Below, piece after piece: positions 1 through 11,102 of a stretch of DNA of 64,000 nt (positions are counted from its first letter, which is position 1; each line of letters starts with the position of its first letter). Source of the DNA: Blattamonas nauphoetae (taxonomy: Eukaryota; Preaxostyla; Oxymonadida); NCBI GenBank assembly GCA_033064195.1, contig JARBJD010000049.1:248001-312000 (forward strand), written 5' to 3'. Both the position numbers and the translations under genes were made by a program. Below the pieces are notes generated by a model that made no database searches, was not told the DNA's origin, and worked only from the letters and a program-made list of their open reading frames with translations.

Positions 1-2295
1 AGCAGCCTCCACCGCGTCCTGATGCCGTCCCGACTCAGCTGCGAAGAACAGAGTGTCCAGGATGTGTGGGAAGCAGTGCCTCTCAAACAAGTGTTGCCGT
101 TTGCTCGCCGAAAAGTTGGTCGTGTTGAGGTGGTGGTTGTGCTCGAAGAACGGATGGACAGTGGCGTACTCGTCCGTCTGACAGATCTTGCAGCTGAGCG
201 TGTTGACAAACGAGGTGAAGGAGACGAGAGTGTGTTGAGACGATGAGAGCTTATTTGGCGGAGGAAGGTTGGTGCCGGGGTATTGGTTGAGGATGTGAAC
301 CGAGTTGTCCAATTTCGGGACGTCTTCCGGGTGTTTGTTGTTCTCCGTCAGGAACTTGACAATCACACTCAGAAACGAGAAAGGCGGGACGGTGCTGAGG
401 AGCTTGGTTTCTTGCAGCGGCGAATGGACAGCCTTGGTCGTCTGCCCTGTGTTGCCAGCTTGGATGTTGACTTGGAAGTGGAAAGGGACAGTGACTGGCT
501 CCTCCTTTTCTGGTTCTGGCTTCTGCTCGAGTGGAGGGAGTGGGTCTGTCGAGATGGGCGGGAGGGGGTTGAGCTTGTTGATTGTGAAGGGTGACGGTTG
601 GATCTGACTGTACACAGCTTTTTCTCTCTCCGGATCGCTGTGGAGTCTGTCCATGTCTGCTGTCGAGATGAGAGGAACAGACTGTTGCAATGCTTGTCCA
701 ATTCGGTGGAAGGGGGTGGTTCCTGTGCTGTCTGCATGGCGGTCGAGAGGGTTGGAAGGGTGTTCGAGAATGGCGTGGAAGGGCGAGATGGACGAGACGA
801 ACGTCTGTTCGAATGTCGCTGACCGGCAAAGTGTGTTGAGAATGCCCAAAAACTCTTGCTTCCGCCGATTTGGAGAATGGTCGGAGAATTCGAGGAGGAG
901 ATACACGCCCCGGACAAACTCCAATTGGAAGGCAGCCTCAATCAGCTGTTGGGGTGTGGGTGTGCTTGTGTTCAAAACCGACAGGTTCATGCATGCCGTC
1001 TGAAGAAAGTGGCCGAAGATTGGTTTGGCTTCCTTCGAGATGGGGAGCTGGGTGTACTGCACACAGCAGTAGCTGTTCATGCACCCACACTCACAAATGC
1101 GCTTCCCATCTCGCATGAGACATTTGTGCTGAGGCCTCCCATGGTCAGCCTCGGGGCAGATGGAGATGAGTTGTCTTGTGTTCGGATCGTAGTTAATGTG
1201 TGAAAGGGCACAGAGGAGAGTCTCCTGTGATGGAATCGAAGAAAACACTCGATTATGAAATGTGTCCAAGGTGGTCATTTGAGTGACGACGTTATAAAGA
1301 CAGGAGGTGATCATCGACGCACTTTCGATGCACATTGCAGCGGTACAGTTATGCCCCAAGATCCTGGCAGCGAAGGCGACGATGGTATAAAACTGGAGTT
1401 GGAGGGCATTGAGGTAGAAGATGGTGAATAGTTCGTAGAGAGTGAACGAACTGAGCGAAATGGAATCTATCGAAGCAGAAGGGTCATTTCTGACTTTAGA
1501 GCGAAGAACTATTTGGGTTGGGTTTAGCGGAAAATGTTTGAATATTGGAAACACGTCAGAATAGACATTGAGAGTCGGGTTAATAAAGACTCGGAAGACT
1601 TCGAGGTAGAGCATCTTATTTTCTCCAACATGGAGGACAGGAAGTTTGAATAAATAGTTGTCACCGAACATATTTCGGACAAAGTGAACATTTTTGCGTC
1701 TTATTTCAGTCGTAGACATTTGTGGTTCTATGTTTCGTGGTTGTTCAGGTTCAGCAGACAGTATTGAAGCAATTACACTTGATACCGCGAGAATTTCTCG
1801 GTCAGTGCCAGATTTAAGAAGTGTTTGAAAACTTTTCGTGATATTTGAAGCAATTGCTGCATCTACTTTGCCTGAAAAAAGAAAAGAAAAAAAGGGAGTG
1901 AGAAAATGGATGGAAAGGAAAGGCCACGATAGTCGGAGGCAGAATAACAAATAATTCACAACATACTTGTCTGCTTTGGAGGCCCTCGTCGTTTCGTTGG
2001 CTGCTGGTAGGTGCAATGGAAGCCTTTTTCGACACATGACCGACACGGATCATTTCTGAGTAAACGAAGAAAAAAATGAGTCAAAATGGTGGAAAATTAG
2101 AATAAGATGTGGACGTGTGTGATAAATGAGAAAATATTTCTTCCTAGAAGGAAAGAGGGAGAAATGAAATGTTTGGAACGAACCCATCGCACTTCACTTT
2201 TCTAAAGGAAACAGAGAAAAAAATGAATGAATAAGAGAATGATACCGGTTTCTACAGTTATCACAAGCTTTGTTGATGACAATTCGGTTCGTCAT
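1..2295 (-). CDS. Zn(II)2Cys6 binuclear-cluster transcription factor, partial at left edge
   Basis: Four exons on the minus strand: 2295-2246, 2201-2184 (18 bases), 2055-1967, and 1871 to beyond base 1. Joined in phase they read CDNCRNRKVKCDGNDPCRSC, then a spaced C and a basic linker (TKRRGPPKQ). This is the fungal-type Zn2Cys6 DNA-binding cluster with all six cysteines in canonical spacing, about 10 residues from the first Met. The last exon is open for 1,871 bases; it has no domain I recognise, but holds a Cys cluster near 1130-1050 (C-L-M-R, C-E-C-G-C, Y-C-C), a C-x2-C near 190 and a Pro/Glu-rich stretch near 480-560. Introns are 44, 128 and 95 bases. A start at 2382 in the same frame is also possible, but the run of T ending in CAG just after it looks like an intron end. 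Known for the family: sequence-specific regulators binding CGG-type sites. Targets cannot be inferred. Confidence 0.8.
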
Positions 2296-2466
2296 TGATA
2301 GAAAAAAAATGATGCCTGATCGATTGACAGCGTGACACATACACCCATCTACATGTGAATGTTCTGCTGAAAAAAAGTTCATTCCAATTTACTGAGTGGT
2401 AACTGAATACTTCCACCAGAACTTCAAGAGAAGATCCTCCCTTCATGTTTTTCTCTTTCTGTCAAA

Positions 2467-5400
2467 ATGACAGAATCACGATTATCTCATAGTTTTATCC
2501 TTGAAACGAAACCATGTTTACTTTTTTAGACGTTTTGATTTATTTTGTTAGGCTATGGAATTGATTTCGGCTCAACTCACAGCGTTCTTGGTGCTCCTCT
2601 TCGTTCTCTCTACCCAACTCAATCCCTTCCACCAGAGTACCGAGATTTTGTCTCTTGTGCTCTGAACAATGACCATGAACGGACTACACCAACACGGATC
2701 CTTGTAACGAAAAAGAGTCGAATGGTTGGGTTGTTGTCAGAGCGAAAGTCGGCAATTACTGGATTTAAACAAGAGCTCGGACGCCGGGAGTATTGTAACC
2801 CGATAACAGTGACACATGATCCCCCTGTGGTGAACTTAGGCCAACCAACCTTCGAAATACCCTTAGGAAAAGATGGAGAAACAAAGGAGTTCAGTGTTGA
2901 ACAAGTTACGGGTTTTAATTCCATTTCTCTGCACTCTTTTCACACTCTTTGTAGCAATGTATTTCCGAAAGTTACTCGATTCGAGCAAGCAAGCCGCAGA
3001 CATCCCAGCAGAAATGGGAAAGCATCCGGAGTCTGTCTTCGCATCATTCTTGGAGTTTCTCTCTATCCAATAACATTTTTTTTCCTTTTTACTATCGTTT
3101 TTCATGGATTCGATGAGTATTTCCCCTCACTTTCCTTTTATTTCCCCTTCAGGCCTGTCATCACAAATCAAGTAGTCAACCGGGCTTCGGCGGTATTATC
3201 TGTCCCCACATTTTGGAACCAAGCGCAAAAACAATCTTTATATGCAGCAGCCAAGATTGGTGCGATTGATGTTCTTTCATTGGTCTATGACACGACTGCA
3301 AGTTTGCTCGCATCCATTTGCCCTGCTTTGATAGATACTCCTTCTGCCTTATCAATGATTGTTCACATATATCATTCATATTTTCATCTCTCTCTTTTTC
3401 TTCAACAGCTGCCATCCACTTTGCCACATCTCGCTTCGACAAAATAGCGAAACAATCCACTCCATTTATCCTTCTTATCGTCGATTGCGGCTTTCAAGGA
3501 TTTCAAGCATCATTCTTTGAGTTAATCAGAACAAATAAAGAGGTCAAGGTGAATACACTGAGTCACGGATGGACGGAAGAGATCTCAGGAGACAAAATCA
3601 CAAAAATGATCGTTTCACATCTTAAGAAAGGACTTCTGGCGAAATATCCCAACCATGCTGATATCATCAACACAGATCAGCGATTTCTAGCTCGTCTTTA
3701 CAAAGTTAGCGAACATCTGAAACTGACTCTGTCTCACTCGCCAATGGCGGAAGATATTATCGAAATAGTTGTCGGAGAGGTTGAAGAATCTGTCCAGATG
3801 ACCAAAATTGAATTGGAAAAGATGTTTGATGGGTTTGACGAGATAATCTCGGACACAATCCAATCAGCATCTAATTTTGCGATGCTCCGCCTGCAGCAGT
3901 TGAATGTGGAACGAAACACAACCAATTCTTCGGAAAACAACAACAATCAAGAAAGCGCGTTGATCAGATTGGATGTGGACGGAATGGAAGTTGTGGGAGG
4001 CACCACACGGATTCCGTTCTTGAACTGCTGCCTCGAATCTCTGATCTCATCCAGCCGCGAAGAGTGGAGCCGAAAATCGCCGGCCACGTCCTCCCCCTTC
4101 TTCCCCCTGCCCAGCTTGACTGTTGGACACACTCTGAACTCGGACGAGGCTGTCTGTCTCGGCCTCGCCAAGCTAGCCTCGCAGTTCCAGCTCGACTCGG
4201 CCGTCGCACAGGCAAAAGAGGACATTGCACAGATTCCTCTCCCGTCGCTTTCGGAGAAGGCAACAACAAAGTTGGAGGAAGAGATTCCGAAGGGAAGGAG
4301 AATTGTGATTCGCGAGGTTCTCCCGCAGGAGGTGGTGATTTGGGAGAGGGAGCGGCTGTGGAGTGAGGGCGGAGAGGAGGGCGAGCCGCCAAGGGAGTAT
4401 CAGCACCACTCCAACCGAGACCACGCGTGGCGGTTCTCGCCGTTCGGAATGGGAGAGACACTCGCCGAGCAAGTGGAGCTGAATTCAGCCACTCCGACGC
4501 AGCCTGATCCGCACCTCTCGCAGTCGTCGTTGCTCTTTTCGTCGATGCTCCCAACACGCTCTGTTGTGGCATTTCCGAAGGGTTTTGAAGTGCCATGCAG
4601 ACGAACGATTAGGTTTGACATGAGGGAGAGAGTGGGGGAGATGCTCCGACGAAGGGAAGAGGAGCGGATGAGAGACGAGGAGGACAGGAAGGAGCGGAAA
4701 CGAGAGGAGAAGTTCCAGATTTTGGTGGAGGCACGAACACAGACACTTCATCCTCCTCCTCATTCGTCTTCCACATCGAACGTCCAGCCAGTCCTCAGCC
4801 TCCAACAGACACCATCCACATCATCGCAGCGACAGTTCATCCCGCCCACGTGCATCTCGGCTGTCCTGCTCAACTCCTCGCCTCTCACCGACTTGGCTGG
4901 CATTGTTGCCGAAGTCGATGCCAACGGAGTGTTCACGCTTCACAAGCCGTACGTGCTGGAAGAGATCGGAGCAGAGAACGAGCTGATGGAGAGGTCGTGT
5001 ACCGGAATGATGGGCGGGATTGGGATGGGCGGGCTGCCCGAAGTGGAAGAGGAGGAAGAAGAGCGGAGGAAGGAGACAGAGCGGAAGGAAGAGGAGGAGC
5101 GGCTGAGAGAGGAGAGGAAGGAGCAAGAATTGAACAAAGTGGCAGAGGAGACAAACGAACAGGAGAAAAGAGAGAAAGAAGCACAACCACCAACTTCGGA
5201 CGAACACCCAACTCCCCCAGCGCCAGCTCCCCCCATCTCACATCCCACTCCACTCCCGTCTGTGTCGCCGCCCGTCCTCCATCCCTCCTCCCTCCCCTCC
5301 CCACCGCCCTTCTCCACCTTCCCCTACCCCTCCACGTCCTCCCTCGTCCAATACAGCTCGTACCCGTCTCCCTCCCGCCCCATCTCAACCAACTCCCTCG

Positions 5401-6982
5401 CCACACAATCCACGTCGAAGTCCGCTCTGCACAAGCCCATCGTCCCGCAGCTCCTCTTCTCCTGTCGGACGTCATCCTCGCTTCTTCAGCGCTGGGGTGA
5501 TGAGGAGTTGCGAATGGTTCGAAGCGACGTGCAGGCCACGCTCAACGAGGAGAAGAGAGACGAGCTGGAGCGGTACTGCTACAGTCTGCTCGGAGACTGC
5601 GAGGGATGCGTGGGAGGGTGTGTGGGGAACGAGGAGAAGGGGGTGTTGGAGAAGAAGGTGCGGGAGACGCTCGATTGGCTGAGCAACCAGCAGGAGCTGC
5701 ATCCAGCCCTTGTCTATCAGCAGAAGCTGAACGAGCTGAAGGATTGGATGGAGCCAGTCATGCTCCGTCGAAAGGAGAAGGAGGAGAAGCGGAAAGAAAG
5801 GGACGAGTTGCGGGGAGTGGTCCAGCGAGCGAAGAAGATGGCGATTCGTCTCCGACCGCTTCGGTCGCTCTTCCCGACTGAACACTCGACGTTCACATCT
5901 TCACTGGAAAAGGCAGAGCGGATTCTGAAGGCGTTGGAAGAGGAGAAGTCTGACAATCCGTCCGAAGCGAGAACTGGCGAAGAAGGCGATGCACAGAGCA
6001 GTATTGCTCCAGGCGAGTCGGAAGAGGCTGTGTCGTTGGAACAGGCGAAGAAGGCACGCGAGGGGCTGGAGAAGCAGATTGAGTCGGCAGAGCTGCTGAT
6101 CAAAGAGAGGGAGAACATGAGACGGCTGGAGGCGTCTCAGAGGCAGCAGTCACAAACAACACAGCAGCCATCCCGACAAGCCACACACCAGCCAGATCCA
6201 ACGCAGCCGCAAGAACAACCTCAGCCTGAGCCGGTTCCATCCTCTCAACAACCCCAGCCAGCTCCACCCTCGCAGCAGGGACGAGCCGAACAGTCAGTAT
6301 GTCTTTGTCCTCTTTTCCATCGTCGCCATCCTCCTCTTTTTGCTTTAGATGCCTCCCCATCCCGCCCCGAGCACTCCTGTCGTCTCACTCGTCCCGACAC
6401 AGTCGTTCGCAACGAAACCAACAGCGACGTCCCTTTCGTCAATCACCGGCGTCAGCGACACGGGCGACGAGGCAACAGCGCGGGACGAGTTTTGGGGAAG
6501 CTCGACAGGATGGGGCAGAAGCGAGTGGTGCATCGAAGGACTGCTCGGAAGGGGCGAGGAACCACTCATCCCAAAAGTTGTCAAAAACGTGTGACTCCGT
6601 TCTTCTCATTCTCCTCGTCGACTCTCTCTCCACCCTTCCCATCCAGACCACTCCAGAGGCTGTCACCTTTTACGTCTCGCTCGCCGGCGTGCATGCCGAC
6701 GACGTGCGTGTGTCGATGTATGGCGAAGCTGTCTTCGTCGAGGCTGTTCAGCGGAAGGGAACGCAAGCTCGAGTGGTGTGCTGTGACGCTTCTCTGACTC
6801 TTTCCTTCTTTTGGCAGGATTCACTGTACAATCTCCTCAGCCAGCAATCGTCACTTCCGATGGACACTCGCGTGTCGTCACACTATACCCGCCTCATCCC
6901 TCTCCCTCCCGACACAAACAGAAACCTCATTTCGACTCGTTTCAGGGACAATGTCCTCGAAATTGTGTGTCCAATCGGTTGA
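2467..6982 (+). CDS. Hsp110-like chaperone fused to a C-terminal Hsp20/alpha-crystallin domain
   Basis: Eight exons, 2467-2515, 2552-2911, 2955-3030, 3153-3301, 3409-6296, 6349-6588, 6647-6772 and 6818-6982, give 1,350 residues in continuous frame. The front is an Hsp70-type ATPase (YGIDFGSTHS, then SVPTFWNQAQKQSLYAAAK, LIVDCG and VVGGTTRIP). Long acidic and Pro-rich inserts and the helical WL-x-YQQKLNEL region near 5670-5760 point to the Hsp110/HSPA4 branch, which acts as a nucleotide-exchange factor and holdase. The final three exons end in an Hsp20 domain: VTFYVSLAGVHADDVRVSMY, then YTRLIPLPPDTN and FRDNVLEIVCP, matching the alpha-crystallin strands including the LPG-like turn and the final I-x-V-like strand. 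The joining intron 6297-6348 has GTATGT and TTTAG ends and rejoins in phase 0. The frame is also open through it, and 6349 is an ATG, so two overlapping genes are an alternative. The first exon is the least certain. Confidence 0.78.
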
Positions 6983-7135
6983 ACCTCTTTCTTTTTTCGG
7001 GTTTTATTTTGTCTTTCTTTCCCATTCACTCAATCATTCGTCATGCTTGGTTCTTTGTCGTTTGTTGTATTGGAATTGTGCAAATAGTGCGAGTGCGAAT
7101 ATGAAATGGAGAGAAGAACATGACAATTTAGAAGC

Positions 7136-8152
7136 TTACTCAACATGAAAATCAAGATTGCACGTGTTACATTTGTAGTGGTGAGGTTCACCCCAAACTT
7201 CGTGGAGAGGGAAGTAGCATTGTGGGCAGATTCCGCTTTGAACCGTGTCTGCTGGATATTCGTCAACAGTTTTGTATTGTTTGAGTTTAGGAATCAATTC
7301 TGGGATCCGTTTCGCGAGCATTACATCAGGAAGGATCTCCCTGCATCGATTATGGTCTCCATGGGTTACACAATCACAATGCAATATTTTCTCCTTCTGA
7401 ATAATTGCAGTATTGGCCTTTTCGCGAAGGCAGTTCAAACAAAGAGTATGTGCTTTGGAGCATTGGACTGATTCAGCCAAATTGGCTTGTTTGTGGCATT
7501 TCGAGCATAAAATATCCCCGTGAGCTGCCCCAAGCGTGGCTATATCAGATTCATCGTCTTCAGGTGCTTCGAGCGTCGTTGGAAGTGGAGGGAGACGAGA
7601 TGAAGGTTGATGGAGAGTATTGAAAGAATCACAATAATCATCAAATTGGTCCCCGTCCAAAATTTCGTTGTCTTTATCAAAGTGAGCATCTTGTCCAGCT
7701 AAGTTCTCATCTGTAACTTGACGTGCGGCTGGGTTAAATGGTTGTCCTTCGAACGTTGGTGGGTTGACATCGAGATTGAGATGGTCATTAAGATACAACC
7801 CAGTGGGAATATAAAGACGGCAGTGCTTCTTGAAAGCGTTTGTGAGAAGTTGGATTGGGAGGCTAGGAAAATCGTTGATGAGTTGTTTCATGCAGAGTTG
7901 TATATACTTTGAATTGACAGGATGAGTCAGATGATAGCGCGTGAAGATAGAATTGAGTGTTCCATCCTTGGTGATTTCAAAGTCACTCGCGACGGTTGAG
8001 AGGAAATCTTGCGAATCAAAGAACAGATCGTTTGAGCCTAGTTCACGATATTTCTCCACAAGCTGTCTTAGATACGACTTCGGGTACTTAGGATCGGTAA
8101 AGACGGCGTCAAGTTTCCTAATTACTTCATCGGTTGATGTTCTATCTGCCAT
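7136..8152 (-). CDS. RING/IBR-like zinc protein resembling RNF216/TRIAD3, lacking a second RING
   Basis: A single exon of 338 residues. The first 170 residues are helical, with a repeated pattern of acidic and hydrophobic residues. From about residue 215 there is CSKCHKQ, then CSKAHTLCLNCLREKA, then HCDC, followed by a helical linker (LPDVMLAKRIPELIPKL) and CPQCYFPL with KCNTC. This order, RING-like then linker then IBR-like, recalls the RBR ligase RNF216, in which the second RING carries the catalytic cysteine. Here the frame stops directly after the IBR half (DFHVE, TAA), and I see no plausible splice onward in the 150 bases downstream, so no RING2 is visible. It may be an RBR-derived adaptor or regulator, or a plain RING ligase. 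The ATG at 8152 is the first in frame. Confidence 0.55.
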   Translation of the reverse strand: MADRTSTDEVIRKLDAVFTDPKYPKSYLRQLVEKYRELGSNDLFFDSQDFLSTVASDFEITKDGTLNSIFTRYHLTHPVNSKYIQLCMKQLINDFPSLPIQLLTNAFKKHCRLYIPTGLYLNDHLNLDVNPPTFEGQPFNPAARQVTDENLAGQDAHFDKDNEILDGDQFDDYCDSFNTLHQPSSRLPPLPTTLEAPEDDESDIATLGAAHGDILCSKCHKQANLAESVQCSKAHTLCLNCLREKANTAIIQKEKILHCDCVTHGDHNRCREILPDVMLAKRIPELIPKLKQYKTVDEYPADTVQSGICPQCYFPLHEVWGEPHHYKCNTCNLDFHVE

Positions 8153-8295
8153 TGTTGTGATCTGACCCAGCAGGAAAAGTGCTAGGAGTCTTCCATTCAG
8201 ATGACAACATTCAATGAAGTGGATTGTATTCGGATAAATGAGTGATGTTTCAAGAGAAATAAGAAAACTGTATAGAACAAAAAATCAAGAAGCAA

Positions 8296-9910
8296 TCAAG
8301 ACGACAACGAGGTGACATCGTCATCCTTCCTTTCACGTTTGTTCATCTCCTCAAGTTCCATTTGGCCTTCAATCGGCTCCATCTGGATGACTGGCGGTTC
8401 TTCGGCGTCCACAATTGCCTTACTGTCCTCCTCCTGACCTCCGCTGAGGCGGGCTCGGTTGGATGCCTTTCGCTTTGGATTTCCGCGCAAAATGATCAGA
8501 AACGCCATAACAAGCATTGCTCCTCCAACCACAACACTTGTGGCTGTCACCACAATCATTGTGGTAACAACGAAGTTCTGTGTAGACTTTGGAGGAGTCG
8601 TGAGCGTTGTGTTGTATTCACCTTTCAGATTTTGCTTCATTTTTTCGATTTGTGATGGATATGCTGATTAGGTCAGTGAGATGGGTCGATGGGGAGTTGT
8701 TTTGATGAGTTGTGAATGTTGATGAAAAGAGAAAACAAGCAGACATCGTTCACTCGCAAGGACCCAAAGAAGTTTCGCATAAGCAGCCTCAACGGTCATG
8801 GTCCCCAGACTGACAATCCCGTACTTCTCCTCGTAGACATTGAGCGCATGGCCATTGTAGCATTGTGAGACAATATAGGCGTGTTTTCCATTCGCTGTGA
8901 ACGTCTTCAACCGATTTAAGAGATCGTCATCTGTTGGCAGAACTCTGAGAAGTTCAGAAAAGAAAAAGTTCAAACCCGACTGAGGACACCATGAAGATGA
9001 CACCCTCAGCCTTTGCGAGAATGTCTTCGATGTGAGCAACCGACAATCCCGGAAAGCAGAAAATAATGAAGACAGAGTCACTGAGGGACTTCGGAACACT
9101 CACAGAAGACGACTTCACACACGGGAGGAGCATGTCAGTGTTGAGAGTGAAGGATTCTTGGTACCTTCCAAGCTCTGCCATGTCTGCTCCACTGAATCCA
9201 CCCCAATTCACAGACGAGAACTTTTCTGCTCGGTTCCCGCGAAGGACGTACTCCTTGAAGAAGACAACGCTTTCACAGACTAATCCAGAGTCTGCAACGG
9301 CAATGGAGCCGAGAAGATTGTTTACAGCGTCGTTGTAGTGCTCGACCATTGGGACTTGAGAGCCTGTGATCACGACAGGTTTGGCTAGGCCATCAAGGAG
9401 GAAAGAGAGCGCAGATGCAGTGTATGTAAGGGTGTCTGTGCCATGAATAACAACAAATTCATCATATTTGGCGTAGTTATCACGAATAGCATTGGCTATT
9501 TCAATCCTAGTGGTTCAGATGAAAAGCGTCAAAATAAACAGCATAGACGAGAAGTATACCAATTTGAGAGGCGCATGTCAGATGAATCCAACAAAGGGTT
9601 AAACTCCAGGAAATCAAAAGACGGAAGATTCTCACTCGAGAAGAGAGTCTCGTTTTGGACTTGCTCTTGAAGGAATCCTGGTGCAGTGTCATACGCTCCA
9701 TGGTCATTTAGTTTCATTCTAACACAAGAAGAACACGTTTTATTATGATGAACATCGAAAATACCCGATTGTACCTGGAAATGAGGAGATTGGAGATGAA
9801 TGGATCTTGTGAGGGAAGGAATACAGACCACCAGTGTATAAAAACAAAAGTCTCTTTGTGTTTGCATTATGAATGTTGGCAGTGAGGGCGATCAACAACG
9901 GAGACAACAT
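8296..9910 (-). CDS. Type I L-asparaginase with signal peptide and C-terminal membrane anchor
   Basis: Six exons: 9910-9829, 9774-9765 (10 bases), 9718-9560, 9506-8976, 8944-8754, 8663-8296; 446 residues. The protein begins with a hydrophobic leader (MLSPLLIALTANIHNA), then LFLYTGGTIGMK holding the catalytic Thr, FDFLEFNPLLDSSDM, VVIHGTDTLTYTASA with the second catalytic Thr and Asp, and VVITGSQVPM. The end GTMTVEAAYAKLLWVLA joins in phase to IEKMKQNLKGEY, the equivalent of the E. coli AnsA tail. After this the protein continues for about 100 residues: a membrane helix (VVVGGAMLVMAFLIIL), RKRK-like basic residues and an acidic cytosolic tail. The architecture implies a catalytic domain facing the ER lumen or outside, anchored as a type I membrane protein. 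Reaction: L-asparagine to aspartate and ammonia. Introns are 54, 46, 53, 31 and 90 bases. Confidence 0.85.
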
Positions 9911-10163
9911 TCCAAAAGTTCAGATAGATTGTGATCAAACCAACTTAAACAAGCTGAATGAGAAATCTATCATAACTAACGTTAAGATCTCTGATTTCAA
10001 TTAATATAGCACCCATTCACCACATAATGGATCAACAATCGATAGAGTTCGTTGTTGACCCAGGTTGAGAGAAGTGAGAAATCGAATCTGGTTGAGGGCT
10101 TGATGAAGAGAATGAACACCCCAAAAGAAGATAGTGGAATGAATGGTATGATAGTGACTAAAT

Positions 10164-11056
10164 TTAACAGCCGCATCCTCCCTCATCTTTCTTTTTTTGA
10201 CCTGGGTCGATTTCGTTGCCACCGACATCGATTCCCTGCCTTCCGTCGTATCGATCGTCATCACCATCTTCCCCGCGTGTTTCTGATTCTGTCTCGAGAA
10301 TTTTCTTGACCAGGTACGTTGCTGATTCTTCGACATTGATATTGTCCTTAGCTGATGTTTCAAACCTGCCCAGACGATAATAATTGAGAATGAAAGACCA
10401 AACCATTTCACAAAGCCATTTTCACGGCAAAAAGCATCCAATTGGGATGGATTTAGAGATCCTTGAACCATATCGCACTTGTGAAGGATGATGCAAAAAT
10501 GGGAAGAAACCTTGTTTGCGAGTAGAACAACGGGGATGGGAGATTCGTTGGCATCCTGGAGGCGAACCTTCGCATCAATATCTGCCTTCCACTTTTTGAC
10601 AGCTTCAAGAGTGTTTTGGCGAGTCAGGTCAAAAACGACCATGGCACCGACTGCCTCTCGGTAATAGACCTAAAACAGGAGAGTGTGGATTGAAAACCAT
10701 GTAGTGGATGGCGGAAAAGAGATAATTGAATCAATGTGAAATAGGAAAGGGAATAATATACACGAGTCATGTTTCCATAACGTTCTTGACCAGCAATATC
10801 CCAGAGCTGGAGTCTGACAACCTTATTGCTGCTGATTTGAATAAGTTTGTAGGCAAAGTCGACTCCGATTGTGGCTTTGTATTCTCGGTTGAATATGTTA
10901 TGTACATAACGTTGAATAAGACTCGTTTTGCCTACACCCAAATCTCCGACGACAAGTACCTAATTCGGAATAAAAACCAGACAAATGAACAGTATATAGT
11001 CAAGTGCAAACTTTTAGGAGATATTCAATGACTTTTCCGTCGTCGTCGTTGCTCAT
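10164..11056 (-). CDS. Rab32/Rab38-type small GTPase
   Basis: Five exons, 11056-11012, 10959-10762, 10669-10511, 10477-10404 and 10365-10164, give 225 residues. All G motifs are present: GDLGVGKTS (P-loop), ATIGVDFAYK, LWDIAGQERYGNMTRVYY, LLANKCD and FETSAKDNINVEE. The IAGQERYGNMTRVYYREAVGA segment, with Ile rather than Thr in the switch II WDIAGQE, and the KWKADIDAKV stretch are characteristic of the Rab32 group, known for lysosome-related organelle and mitochondria-associated traffic. The C-terminus GGCGC is a double-cysteine (C-x-C) geranylgeranylation signal after a Gly/Asp-rich hypervariable tail. Introns are 52, 92, 33 and 38 bases. The start lies 46 bases from the divergent start of the next gene, so the two must share a promoter region. 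Confidence 0.92.
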
Positions 11057-11102
11057 GATCTCGTGACCCACATTCTGGCTTTCTCAACGTCATTCAAGAC
11101 GA

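Noticed and set aside
3318-6797. Unspliced frame running from inside the Hsp110 exon to 6797
   Set aside because: After 6296 it gives random-looking sequence, while splicing at GTATGT leads to a real Hsp20 domain.
10001-10642. 213-codon frame overlapping the Rab gene
   Set aside because: It begins in a true Rab exon but reads through two introns; the spliced frame gives the complete GTPase and C-x-C end.
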